From: Candidatus Caenarcanales bacterium
GTDB taxonomy: Bacteria > Cyanobacteriota > Vampirovibrionia > Caenarcaniphilales > Caenarcanaceae
DNA length: 5,231 bases
Assembly: GCA_947489925.1 (NCBI GenBank)
Contig: CANLFK010000147.1
Coordinates: 1 to 5,231, forward strand
Direction of reading: 5' to 3'
Each line of letters opens with the position of its first letter. Positions within the stretch are counted from its first letter, which is position 1. A program made the translations under genes and the position numbers. The notes beneath the pieces are model-generated. The model was not told where the DNA came from and searched no databases. It saw nothing but the letters and a program-made list of their open reading frames with translations. Below are positions 1-5,189 of this stretch, piece by piece.

Positions 1-109
1 AAAAGATGGATAGTTGAAAGGACTTTTTCTTGGCTTGAGGGATTCAGGCGTTTATCCAAGGATTATGAAATGAAAGCTGTCTATTCTGAAGCTTGGATTT
101 ACCTTTCTA

Positions 110-135
110 AGTAAGAAGACATTAAAAGTGTGGTA
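110..135 (+). repeat. left terminal inverted repeat of the MITE-like insert
   Basis: It starts AGTA immediately inside the TA duplication and ends TGGTA. It matches the reverse complement of 195-220 at 17 of 26 positions in a single ungapped register, with the longest perfect block at the inner end (131-135). Confidence 0.6.
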
Positions 136-194
136 AAAAAAGAGAATGAGACAAGCACTCACTCAATGAAATATTAAATTCCATCGGCATAAAA

Positions 195-220
195 TACCAT
201 ATTTCTTTTGTTTAGGTACT
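195..220 (-). repeat. right terminal inverted repeat of the MITE-like insert
   Basis: It starts TACCA and ends TACT, next to the TA at 221-222. It is the partner of 110-135. The two arms could fold the 111-bp element into a long imperfect hairpin with a loop of about 59 nt, a shape typical of small non-autonomous elements. Confidence 0.6.
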
Positions 221-296
221 TATGACTAAAATTATGCTTAATCGTTTATCCTAATCTTTTATTTTAAGACAGCTTCTAAGCCAAGCCTTTTGAGAG

Positions 297-302
297 TATA
301 AT
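297..302 (+). promoter_or_regulatory. candidate -10 box, distal promoter of ilvN-lnt
   Basis: A perfect TATAAT lies inside the dyad AGTAT-A-ATACT (295-305). Transcription would begin near 309, giving a leader of about 114 nt that contains the AT-rich inverted repeat at 345-391. The -35 position at 17-bp spacing (274-279, TTCTAA) matches the consensus at only three of six bases and straddles the proposed end of the IS. In DNA this AT-rich the box could be chance. Confidence 0.4.
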
Positions 303-344
303 ACTGCCTTGAAAAAAGAATAGAAGAGCATTTTTTAATCGGTA

Positions 345-391
345 AATAATATTTTAATTGTATAAATATTGCTTAATTTAAAAATATTATT
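345..391. repeat. AT-rich inverted repeat upstream of ilvN
   Basis: AATAATATTTT (345-355) is the exact reverse complement of AAAATATTATT (381-391), with a 25-nt spacer. The stem can be extended by a few A-T pairs if two bases bulge. It would fold in the leader of a transcript from the distal promoter, or sit across the -35 region of the proximal one. It has no G+C-rich stem and no following T-run, so it is not a standard terminator. No function is established, and low complexity makes chance a real alternative. Confidence 0.4.
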
Positions 392-409
392 GTAAGCTTT
401 TAGGATCAA

Positions 410-415
410 TATAAT
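410..415 (+). promoter_or_regulatory. candidate -10 box, proximal promoter of ilvN-lnt (leaderless)
   Basis: A perfect TATAAT begins 13 bases before the ilvN ATG. Transcripts usually start about 7 bases after the hexamer, which is 422-423, the ATG itself. No Shine-Dalgarno sequence precedes the ATG, which fits leaderless translation. The best -35 at 17-bp spacing, TTATTG (387-392), is weak. The box sits in the 9-mer TATAATACT that also marks the distal ilvN box and the metF promoter. Confidence 0.55.
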
Positions 416-422
416 ACTTGTT

Positions 423-923
423 ATGCCAATTCAAAAGCGTACTTTATCAGTTTTAGTTCAAGACGAGGCGGGTGTTTTAACTCGTATTGCTGGTATGTTT
501 AGCCGCCGAGGTTTTAATATTGAGTCCTTGTCAGTTGGCTCATCAGAACAGGCTGGTTTGTCGAGAATGACTATTATGGCTTTGGCTGATGAAGATGAAA
601 TTGAGCAAATAAAAAAACAATTAGATAAATTAATTGATGTTATTTCGGTTGAATGCTTAGATGAAATTCCTTTTGTAGACAGAGAATTGATTTTAATTCA
701 GGTTAAAGCAGAAGCCAGCACTCGTGTTGAAATTTCGCAAATTATTGAATTGTTTAGAGGTCGAGTTATAGATGTCGCCGAAAGTAGCTTAATTATTGAA
801 GTAACTGGCGATCAAGGAAAATTAAAGGCTATTGTTGAATTATTGAAAAAGTTTGGCATTGAATCGATTTGTAGAACTGGACAAATTGCCTTAAAAAGAG
901 GAAGTAAAGGAGAACAGGTTTGA
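423..923 (+). CDS. ilvN: acetolactate synthase small (regulatory) subunit
   Basis: This is the regulatory subunit of acetohydroxyacid synthase, the first common enzyme of valine, leucine and isoleucine synthesis. In the cytoplasm it activates the catalytic subunit and makes it sensitive to valine. The 166 residues match the usual family length. An ACT domain occupies about residues 5-78, with the hallmark blocks LSVLVQDEAGVLTRIAGMFS and GFNIESLSVG. A C-terminal small-subunit domain spans about 84-158, including ELILIQVKA and FRGRVIDV. Gly17 and Asn32 align with Gly14 and Asn29 of E. coli IlvH, which bind the effector, so valine feedback is likely. The ATG has no Shine-Dalgarno sequence but lies just after a TATAAT. 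The stop overlaps the TTG start of lnt (TTGA), so the two are co-transcribed. The catalytic subunit ilvB is not in the window. ilvH is an equally good name. Confidence 0.96.
   Translation: MPIQKRTLSVLVQDEAGVLTRIAGMFSRRGFNIESLSVGSSEQAGLSRMTIMALADEDEIEQIKKQLDKLIDVISVECLDEIPFVDRELILIQVKAEASTRVEISQIIELFRGRVIDVAESSLIIEVTGDQGKLKAIVELLKKFGIESICRTGQIALKRGSKGEQV
907..912 (+). promoter_or_regulatory. strong Shine-Dalgarno sequence that fixes the lnt TTG start
   Basis: AAGGAG lies inside the last codons of ilvN, seven bases before the TTG at 920. It is the only clear Shine-Dalgarno sequence at any gene start in the window, and it supports both the TTG start and translational coupling of lnt to ilvN. 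Confidence 0.8.
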
Positions 924-2701
924 AGTGGTCTTTTACTAGTAAAAAAAGAGAAATAATAAGCTTGAGGTTTTTTGGTATCAATTTGGATAAATTCAAATTC
1001 AAGATTAATAGCTTTCAGCAAGGGAGAAAAACCCAAAAATTAAAATATAAACCTAAGAAAAAACCTTTGCAAAAAATAGATTTAAAAGGCTTTCCGCTTT
1101 CAAATGTTTTGATTTGTTTTTTTAGCTGTTTAATAGCTGGTTTTTGTTTGCCGTCAAATAGTGCTGGCTGGATTTCCGCTTTTAAAGCTGGTTTTGCTTT
1201 TTTTGCTTTAATTCCGTTTTTTAGGATTTTGCTAACTTGTAATAGTATTAAAATGGCTGGCTTATTTAGTTTTGTTGGTGGATTTGCTTTTAATATTTGG
1301 GCTTTTAAATTTATTTTGGGTATTTATCCGCTTGACTGGATGGATATTCCTAATGATTTAAGTTTTTGGGCTTCAATTATTGGTTTGCTTTTAGCCACTT
1401 TATTACAAGCCTCTTTTTGGGCAATTTATGGAATTATTTTCAAGTTAATGCAAAATACAATAGGTATTAATGTTTTTACTTCTCTGAAAGCGTCTTTGCT
1501 TTGGATTTTTTTAATTGAGCAAATTAATTTATATGTCTCAGCAATACCATGGTCTTTTTATTATCAGACACAGCAAGCTAATTCCGTTTTTATTCAAATA
1601 GCTGACTTTATGGGGGCTTCATCTATTAGTTTTACTTTAATTTTTATTAATATTACTTTGACTTTACTTTCATTATTTCTCTTCCCTGAGAGTAAATCAA
1701 AATATTATTCAAATAAAAAAAACTATAAAGAAAATAAATTAAGTCTTGATTTAAATCAAATAATTCCTTTATGCCTTCAGGGCTTGGTTTTAATATTAAT
1801 TTTATATACATATGGTTTTTTCAGTTTGGCTAATAAGGATTCGACTGAAAGTTTTATTAATCAGAAAAAAGCCTTACTTTTACAAGCTGATTTGCCAATT
1901 GAACAGACAAGGTTTTTGCAAAGTAATGCCCAATCTTATTTAAAATTATTGAATGAATTGAATTTTAGTAATCAACAAATTTCTTTAATAGCTTTGCCCG
2001 AAGGAAGTTTAAGCAAAGAGCAAGCAAATATATTTAGTCAAAAGGCTTTAATGCTTAGCCCAATCACTGATTTAATTATTGGTAATTATTTTAATGATTC
2101 AGCTTTACAGAAAACATATAATTCAGCTATTGCATTTAAAGCCAAAGTTAAGCTCGAAAAGAAAAACCACTTTAGTTGTCAATTAAATGATTATAAGCCA
2201 GTTAGTAAAAAGCCTCAAATTTATATAAAAAGAATTTTGGTGCCTTTTGGTGAATTTATACCTTTCCCCGAGTTTTTTGGTTTTATTTTAGAGAAATTTA
2301 ATCTTGATTATTTAGTAAAAAACAATTTCACCACAGACGATAAGCCAATTGTTTTTGATTTGAATGCGGGTAAATTTGCACCGATTTTATGCTATGAAAT
2401 TGCTTATCCAAAAATAATTCATCAACAAGTAAAAAAAGGAGCAGAGGTTTTAATTTTAATGGGAGATATTTCTTGGTTTCACTCTCAAAAACAAGACTTG
2501 GCTTGGCAAATGTTATCTTTAGCAAAATTCAGAGCGATTGAATCTCGCAGAGATATTTTGATTATTATAAATCAAGGTCCTTTAGCTATTATTAATCGTT
2601 ACGGAGAAATTAAACAGCTAAATCTAAGCTCTCAGTCTTTAATTGCAGATTATAATTTGAATTCCAAAACCAGCTATTTTACGCTTAGTCAATGGCTTTA
2701 A
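920..2701 (+). CDS. lnt: apolipoprotein N-acyltransferase
   Basis: Lnt transfers an acyl chain from a membrane phospholipid to the N-terminal cysteine of diacylated lipoproteins, the last step of lipoprotein maturation in the inner membrane. About seven hydrophobic segments (near residues 59-78, 83-106, 112-136, 148-175, 186-205, 219-256, 280-303) precede a carbon-nitrogen hydrolase domain at about 315-575. The triad is complete: Glu361 in ALPEG, Lys437 in IKRILVPFGEFIP and Cys491 in LCYEI, matching E. coli Glu267, Lys335 and Cys387. Glu445 and Glu493 match E. coli Glu343 and Glu389. The protein (593 aa) is longer than the roughly 510 aa of E. coli Lnt, partly through a basic N-terminal tail: residues 1-58 have 18 Lys/Arg and 3 acidic residues. 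I chose the TTG because of its strong Shine-Dalgarno site and overlap with the ilvN stop. No ATG occurs before the first membrane segment. A TTG at 1067 (codon 50) is a poorer alternative. Confidence 0.93.
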   Translation: MKWSFTSKKREIISLRFFGINLDKFKFKINSFQQGRKTQKLKYKPKKKPLQKIDLKGFPLSNVLICFFSCLIAGFCLPSNSAGWISAFKAGFAFFALIPFFRILLTCNSIKMAGLFSFVGGFAFNIWAFKFILGIYPLDWMDIPNDLSFWASIIGLLLATLLQASFWAIYGIIFKLMQNTIGINVFTSLKASLLWIFLIEQINLYVSAIPWSFYYQTQQANSVFIQIADFMGASSISFTLIFINITLTLLSLFLFPESKSKYYSNKKNYKENKLSLDLNQIIPLCLQGLVLILILYTYGFFSLANKDSTESFINQKKALLLQADLPIEQTRFLQSNAQSYLKLLNELNFSNQQISLIALPEGSLSKEQANIFSQKALMLSPITDLIIGNYFNDSALQKTYNSAIAFKAKVKLEKKNHFSCQLNDYKPVSKKPQIYIKRILVPFGEFIPFPEFFGFILEKFNLDYLVKNNFTTDDKPIVFDLNAGKFAPILCYEIAYPKIIHQQVKKGAEVLILMGDISWFHSQKQDLAWQMLSLAKFRAIESRRDILIIINQGPLAIINRYGEIKQLNLSSQSLIADYNLNSKTSYFTLSQWL

Positions 2702-2737
2702 GGCTTATGTACTGCTAGAGTGGAGCAAATGATATAA

Positions 2738-2793
2738 ACAAACTTCTTTGGCAAACAGCTTTTTGATTAAGTCTTATATATAATGAAGTTTGT
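2738..2793. repeat. perfect 9-bp inverted repeat in the fabD promoter region
   Basis: ACAAACTTC (2738-2746) and GAAGTTTGT (2785-2793) are exact reverse complements separated by 38 nt. The right arm begins directly after the TATAAT at 2779-2784 and covers the expected start of transcription. It could be a split operator, with two half-sites around a promoter bound by a looping regulator, or chance. It does not match the FapR or FabR operators as I know them. I see no convincing terminator for the ilvN-lnt transcript in the 112-bp gap that holds it (2702-2813). Confidence 0.45.
2779..2784 (+). promoter_or_regulatory. candidate -10 box of the fabD promoter
   Basis: A perfect TATAAT lies 29 bases before the fabD ATG, predicting a short leader of about 22 nt without a Shine-Dalgarno sequence. 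No good -35 sits at 16-18 bp. TTGGCA (2748-2753) resembles one but is 25 bp away. A second AT-box, TATATA at 2802-2807, would instead give a leaderless start at the ATG. Confidence 0.5.
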
Positions 2794-2813
2794 AAAATAA
2801 TTATATATGCAAA

Positions 2814-3740
2814 ATGAGTAAAATTAATTTAAAGAAAATTGCTTTTGTCTTTCCGGGGCAAGGTTCTCAGCATATTGGTATGGGTGAAGATATTTGCAGA
2901 GCTGAACAAAATGCCAAAAGTACTTTTTTTAAAGTGGCTGAAGCTTGTGATTTTGATTTAGCCAGAGTGGCTTGGGTTGGACCTGAAGAAGCTTTAAGGC
3001 GTACTTGTTATACACAGCCAGCTTTACTTGCTACATCAGCGGCTTGCTTGCAGGCTTTAAGGCTAAATTGGACTGAAAATCCTTTTTGTGTGGCTGGACA
3101 TAGTTTGGGCGAAATTAGTGCTTTATGGGCGGCTGAGGCTCTTAATTTAAAACAAGCGGCTGAAATTACTGTTTTGCGTGGACAATTAATGGAAAATGCT
3201 CCCGCTGGATCTATGGCGGCAATTTTGGGAATGGAAGCCGATAAATTAAAAGAAATTTGCCAAGAATTTGATATTGTGGTGGCTAATTTTAATACTCCTT
3301 TGCAGCAAGTTATTTCTGGGAGCAGTGAAAATATTGAAAAAATAAAAGTTAAATTAACTGAATTAAAAGCCAAAGTTATTTCATTGCCAGTTGGCGGGGC
3401 TTTCCACTCACCATTAATGAATTCAGCTAATGAAATATTTTCCCAAAAACTTGAAACCGTTGAATTTAAAGATTCAATTTGCCCAGTCATTCAAAACATT
3501 AATGCTAAGCCATATACTTTGGCGAATGAATTAAAACAAAATTTACAAAAACAAATGACAGCTTCGGTTTACTGGACAGACACAATTAGTAAAATGCTTG
3601 AAATGGGTACTGAAGGTTTTATTGAAATTGGGGCGGGTAAAGTTTTGAGTGGCTTAATTAAAAAAATTGACCGAAATGCTTTAATTATGCAAGTATCTGA
3701 TTCAGAGAGCTTAAAGCAAAGCTTAGAACTTTTGGTTTAA
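2814..3740 (+). CDS. fabD: malonyl-CoA:acyl carrier protein transacylase
   Basis: FabD moves the malonyl group from malonyl-CoA to acyl carrier protein, supplying the extender unit for type II fatty-acid synthesis in the cytoplasm. The 308 residues match the family's usual length (E. coli 309). The signatures are in order: FPGQGSQ (13-19), TQPALL (67-72), the nucleophile motif GHSLGE (95-100) with catalytic Ser97, Arg122 in LRGQLM (expected to hold the malonyl carboxylate), the ISGS strand (167-170) and catalytic His198 in AFHSP. An E-I-G-A-G segment near the C-terminus (271-275) is also typical. The ATG at 2814 is right because an upstream ATG at 2807 stops after four codons. The gene stands alone, not beside fabH, fabG or acpP as often seen, and has its own promoter. 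There is no sign of polyketide or modular-synthase fusion. Confidence 0.96.
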   Translation: MSKINLKKIAFVFPGQGSQHIGMGEDICRAEQNAKSTFFKVAEACDFDLARVAWVGPEEALRRTCYTQPALLATSAACLQALRLNWTENPFCVAGHSLGEISALWAAEALNLKQAAEITVLRGQLMENAPAGSMAAILGMEADKLKEICQEFDIVVANFNTPLQQVISGSSENIEKIKVKLTELKAKVISLPVGGAFHSPLMNSANEIFSQKLETVEFKDSICPVIQNINAKPYTLANELKQNLQKQMTASVYWTDTISKMLEMGTEGFIEIGAGKVLSGLIKKIDRNALIMQVSDSESLKQSLELLV

Positions 3741-3747
3741 ATTTATT

Positions 3748-3756
3748 TGATATAAT
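3748..3756 (+). promoter_or_regulatory. extended -10 promoter of metF
   Basis: TGATATAAT is a perfect TGn extended -10 followed by a consensus TATAAT (3751-3756), in the 45-bp gap after fabD. Extended -10 promoters need little or no -35, and none is visible (3728-3733 reads ACTTTT). Transcription would start near 3763, giving a leader of about 23 nt with no Shine-Dalgarno sequence. This is the best-supported promoter in the window. Confidence 0.65.
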
Positions 3757-3785
3757 ACTTAATTATTTATTCTTTCTGACAAATT

Positions 3786-4682
3786 ATGCTCTCTTCTTTT
3801 AATAAAGCCATTAATGCGGCTGAATTTATTATCACTTGTGAATTATCTCCACCCAAAGGGATAAATTATTCTAAAATGCTGGAATTAGCTAAGCCACTAA
3901 AAAATTTGGTTCATGCCATTAATATTACCGATGGGCAAGGAGCTAATATGCACATGAATTCAATTATAGCTTCGCATTTATTAGAAAGAGAAAGTGGCAT
4001 TGAATCGATTTGTCAGCTTGTTTGTAGAGATCGCAATTCTATAGCTTTGCAAGCTGATTTATTAGGAGCTTTGGCTTTGGATATTAAAAACTTTTTGGTT
4101 TTGTCTGGTGATAAAAGCTCAAATGGTGATCATGCCACTGCCAAAGATGTTTTTGAATTAGGTACTGATGATTTAATTAAAATATTTGGTCAATTTGCTT
4201 GTGGGCTGGACTTAATGAATAATAAAATCAATCAAATTATTCCAGCCGAAAATAATTGTTTTGGAGCGGCGGCTCACCCCGGAGTTGAAGATTTAAAAGC
4301 TCAGTCTAATAAAATGAAACAGCGAATTGAAGCAGGAGCTAAGTTTTTTCAGACGCAAATAGTTTATGACTTAGAGCAATTAAAGAGATTTTTAGACTCA
4401 ATTGAAAATATCAAAGTGCCTGTTTTGATTGGAATTACTCCGCTTAAAAGTGTCAAAATGGCTAATTTTATGAATGAAAAAATTTATGGAGTTACTGTTC
4501 CAGATAATTTAATTGAAAGATTAGCTAGCTCTGATAATCAACAAGAAGAAGGTTTTAAAATAGCGGCTGAATTGATAACGGAGGTAAAAGCTTTAAATGG
4601 TAGTGGCGTGCATATTATGGCGATTGGACAAGAAAGCTGTTTGCCACAAATTATTGAAACTTCTCTTTCTCACATTAATTAA
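3786..4682 (+). CDS. metF: methylenetetrahydrofolate reductase, short MetF type
   Basis: MetF reduces 5,10-methylenetetrahydrofolate to 5-methyltetrahydrofolate with FAD, feeding methionine synthesis, or the methyl branch of the Wood-Ljungdahl pathway in acetogens. The 298 residues form one TIM-barrel domain of usual length. Visible motifs are CELSPPKG (18-25), where Glu19 aligns with the catalytic acid Glu28 of E. coli MetF; QLVCRDRN (77-84); SGD (107-109), equivalent to E. coli RGD with Asp120; FFQTQ (187-191), with Gln191 at the substrate-binding position; GITPLKS (216-222); and a C-terminal GVHIMAIG (274-281). The CRDRN and GITPLKS forms belong to the version found in Clostridia, Chloroflexi and other non-enteric lineages, not the E. 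coli version. No zinc or MetV-type partner protein is adjacent. The gene has its own extended -10 promoter and probably shares a transcript with the next gene. Which electron donor it uses cannot be told from the sequence. Confidence 0.93.
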   Translation: MLSSFNKAINAAEFIITCELSPPKGINYSKMLELAKPLKNLVHAINITDGQGANMHMNSIIASHLLERESGIESICQLVCRDRNSIALQADLLGALALDIKNFLVLSGDKSSNGDHATAKDVFELGTDDLIKIFGQFACGLDLMNNKINQIIPAENNCFGAAAHPGVEDLKAQSNKMKQRIEAGAKFFQTQIVYDLEQLKRFLDSIENIKVPVLIGITPLKSVKMANFMNEKIYGVTVPDNLIERLASSDNQQEEGFKIAAELITEVKALNGSGVHIMAIGQESCLPQIIETSLSHIN

Positions 4683-4703
4683 ATAAAGAAAAAATTACTT
4701 TTT

Positions 4704-5189
4704 ATGCAAATTGAAATTCAAGGTCAAAAAAATCAAAATCAATTATCACCAAGCTTAAATGATTTAAATACAGCTTTAATTTTTGATTTTAAATTAGACC
4801 AAATCATTAAAGATAAAAATACTTGGCTTCCTTATCAATTAAGTATAAAAACTCCTTCTTTCAGTCAGTCTTTTGAGTCTAAAAATTTTGTTTTATGTCT
4901 TAATCCAAAAAATGAAATTAGTTTTTTAAAATTGAATTTGTCTGACTTTTTGAATTCGGAAAAGTTAAAATTTATTTTTGAAGCTATTGAACCTTGTTTT
5001 GAACTGAAAATAAAAAGAGTTGAAAAAGGTTTTAAATTATATTTTTGGCTTGATTCTGGAAATACAGATTTTGAATATTATACTTGGGACGCTTTGGGTC
5101 TAAGATTATTTGTCGGAGAAGAAGAATTGAAAGCTTTGATTAATTCAATTGAAATATTAGAAGAAAAACTGCAAAAAGTTATTATTTAA
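4704..5189 (+). CDS. hypothetical protein, 161 aa, downstream of metF
   Basis: I do not recognise this protein with confidence. It starts 21 bases after metF, on the same strand and with no promoter-like sequence between, so it is probably co-transcribed. There is no signal peptide or membrane segment, and a cytoplasmic location is likely. The sequence alternates short hydrophobic strands (for example FVLCLNP at 62-68, FELKIKR at 99-105, KLYFWLD at 111-117) and ends in an amphipathic helix, LKALINSIEILEEKLQKV (142-159), suggesting a mixed beta fold. The strand-EP-strand-helix order is faintly like WapI-type immunity proteins, but I would not assign that. It has only two cysteines (65 and 98), so it is not the cysteine-rich MetV partner of MetF. 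Base composition and codon use resemble the neighbours. No Shine-Dalgarno sequence precedes the ATG. Confidence 0.8.
   Translation: MQIEIQGQKNQNQLSPSLNDLNTALIFDFKLDQIIKDKNTWLPYQLSIKTPSFSQSFESKNFVLCLNPKNEISFLKLNLSDFLNSEKLKFIFEAIEPCFELKIKRVEKGFKLYFWLDSGNTDFEYYTWDALGLRLFVGEEELKALINSIEILEEKLQKVII

Larger units (their letters stand above)
108..222. mobile_element. MITE-like non-coding insert with TA target duplication
   Basis: A 111-bp segment (110-220) interrupts the transposase reading frame. It is flanked by TA on both sides (108-109 and 221-222). Its outer 26 bases match as inverted repeats with no gap: 17 of 26 positions are identical, with three further positions able to pair as G-U in RNA. 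The outermost match is AGTA/TACT and the innermost is TGGTA/TACCA. Deleting the insert plus one TA restores an uninterrupted, family-like transposase end. It carries no open reading frame of note, so it would have been moved in trans. TA duplication is the hallmark of IS630/Tc1-mariner transposases, so a miniature derivative of such an element is the best reading. The parent element is not visible here. Confidence 0.68.
1..254 (+). pseudogene. IS5-family transposase, 3' end only, split by a small insertion
   Basis: This is the C-terminal end of a DDE transposase that would cut and join the ends of its insertion sequence. Frame 1 from the window edge gives RWIVERTFSWLEGFRRLSKD, the typical C-terminal block of IS5-family (IS427/IS1031-like) transposases. 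The Glu of VERTF is expected to be the last acidic residue of the DDE triad. The frame then runs through SEAWIYLS to 108, meets foreign sequence and stops at 112-114. An in-frame continuation, MTKIMLNRLS followed by TAA, lies at 222-254. Joined, SEAWIYLSMTKIMLNRLS aligns without a gap to the usual ending of this family (IYxAMxRLMLRRLA type). The gene is therefore probably inactivated by the 110-220 insert. A stop after 37 visible codons could still leave a slightly shortened protein. The 5' part lies outside the window. Confidence 0.8.
1..276 (+). mobile_element. right-hand end of an IS5-like insertion sequence
   Basis: The transposase remnant ends at 254, and IS5-family elements normally end a few tens of bases after the transposase stop. 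TTTTAAGACAGCTTC at 262-276 is a plausible right terminal inverted repeat (outside-in: GAAGCTGTCTTAAAA). It is followed by TAA (277-279), or, if the element ends at 275, by CTAA (276-279). Either would suit the short TNA or YTAR target duplications of this family. The left end is outside the window, so neither the repeat pairing nor the duplication can be confirmed here. The transposase assignment is firm and the exact boundary is inferred. Confidence 0.5.

Noticed and set aside
358..381. Possible attenuation leader peptide (TTG start, M-Y-K-Y-C-L-I, stop) before ilvN
   Set aside because: It has only one Leu and one Ile codon, no Shine-Dalgarno sequence, a non-ATG start and no terminator hairpin downstream.
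115..422. tRNA, small RNA, riboswitch or CRISPR repeats in the upstream region
   Set aside because: I found no cloverleaf, no repeated spacer pattern and no conserved riboswitch core. The region is accounted for by the MITE-like insert, the IS end and the ilvN promoters.
812..1036. 74-codon minus-strand frame across the ilvN-lnt junction
   Set aside because: It overlaps two well-supported coding ends on the other strand and shows no family motif or ribosome-binding site.
2328..2525. 65-codon minus-strand frame inside lnt
   Set aside because: It covers the Lnt catalytic-cysteine region, which is certainly coding on the + strand, and the translation has no recognisable feature.
2748..2768. 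TTGGCA (2748-2753) as a -35 box or part of a sigma-54 site for fabD
   Set aside because: The spacing to TATAAT is 25 bp, too long for a -35, and no GC dinucleotide sits at the -12 position needed for sigma-54.
3008..3490. 160-codon open reading frame on the minus strand
   Set aside because: It lies wholly inside fabD, whose catalytic motifs are intact. The minus-strand translation has no recognisable domain and no start signal, so it is a shadow.
4683..4703. A-run and T-run (about 4689-4703) as a small terminator hairpin after metF
   Set aside because: The stem would be five A-T pairs only, with no G-C pairs, and runs straight into the next start codon.
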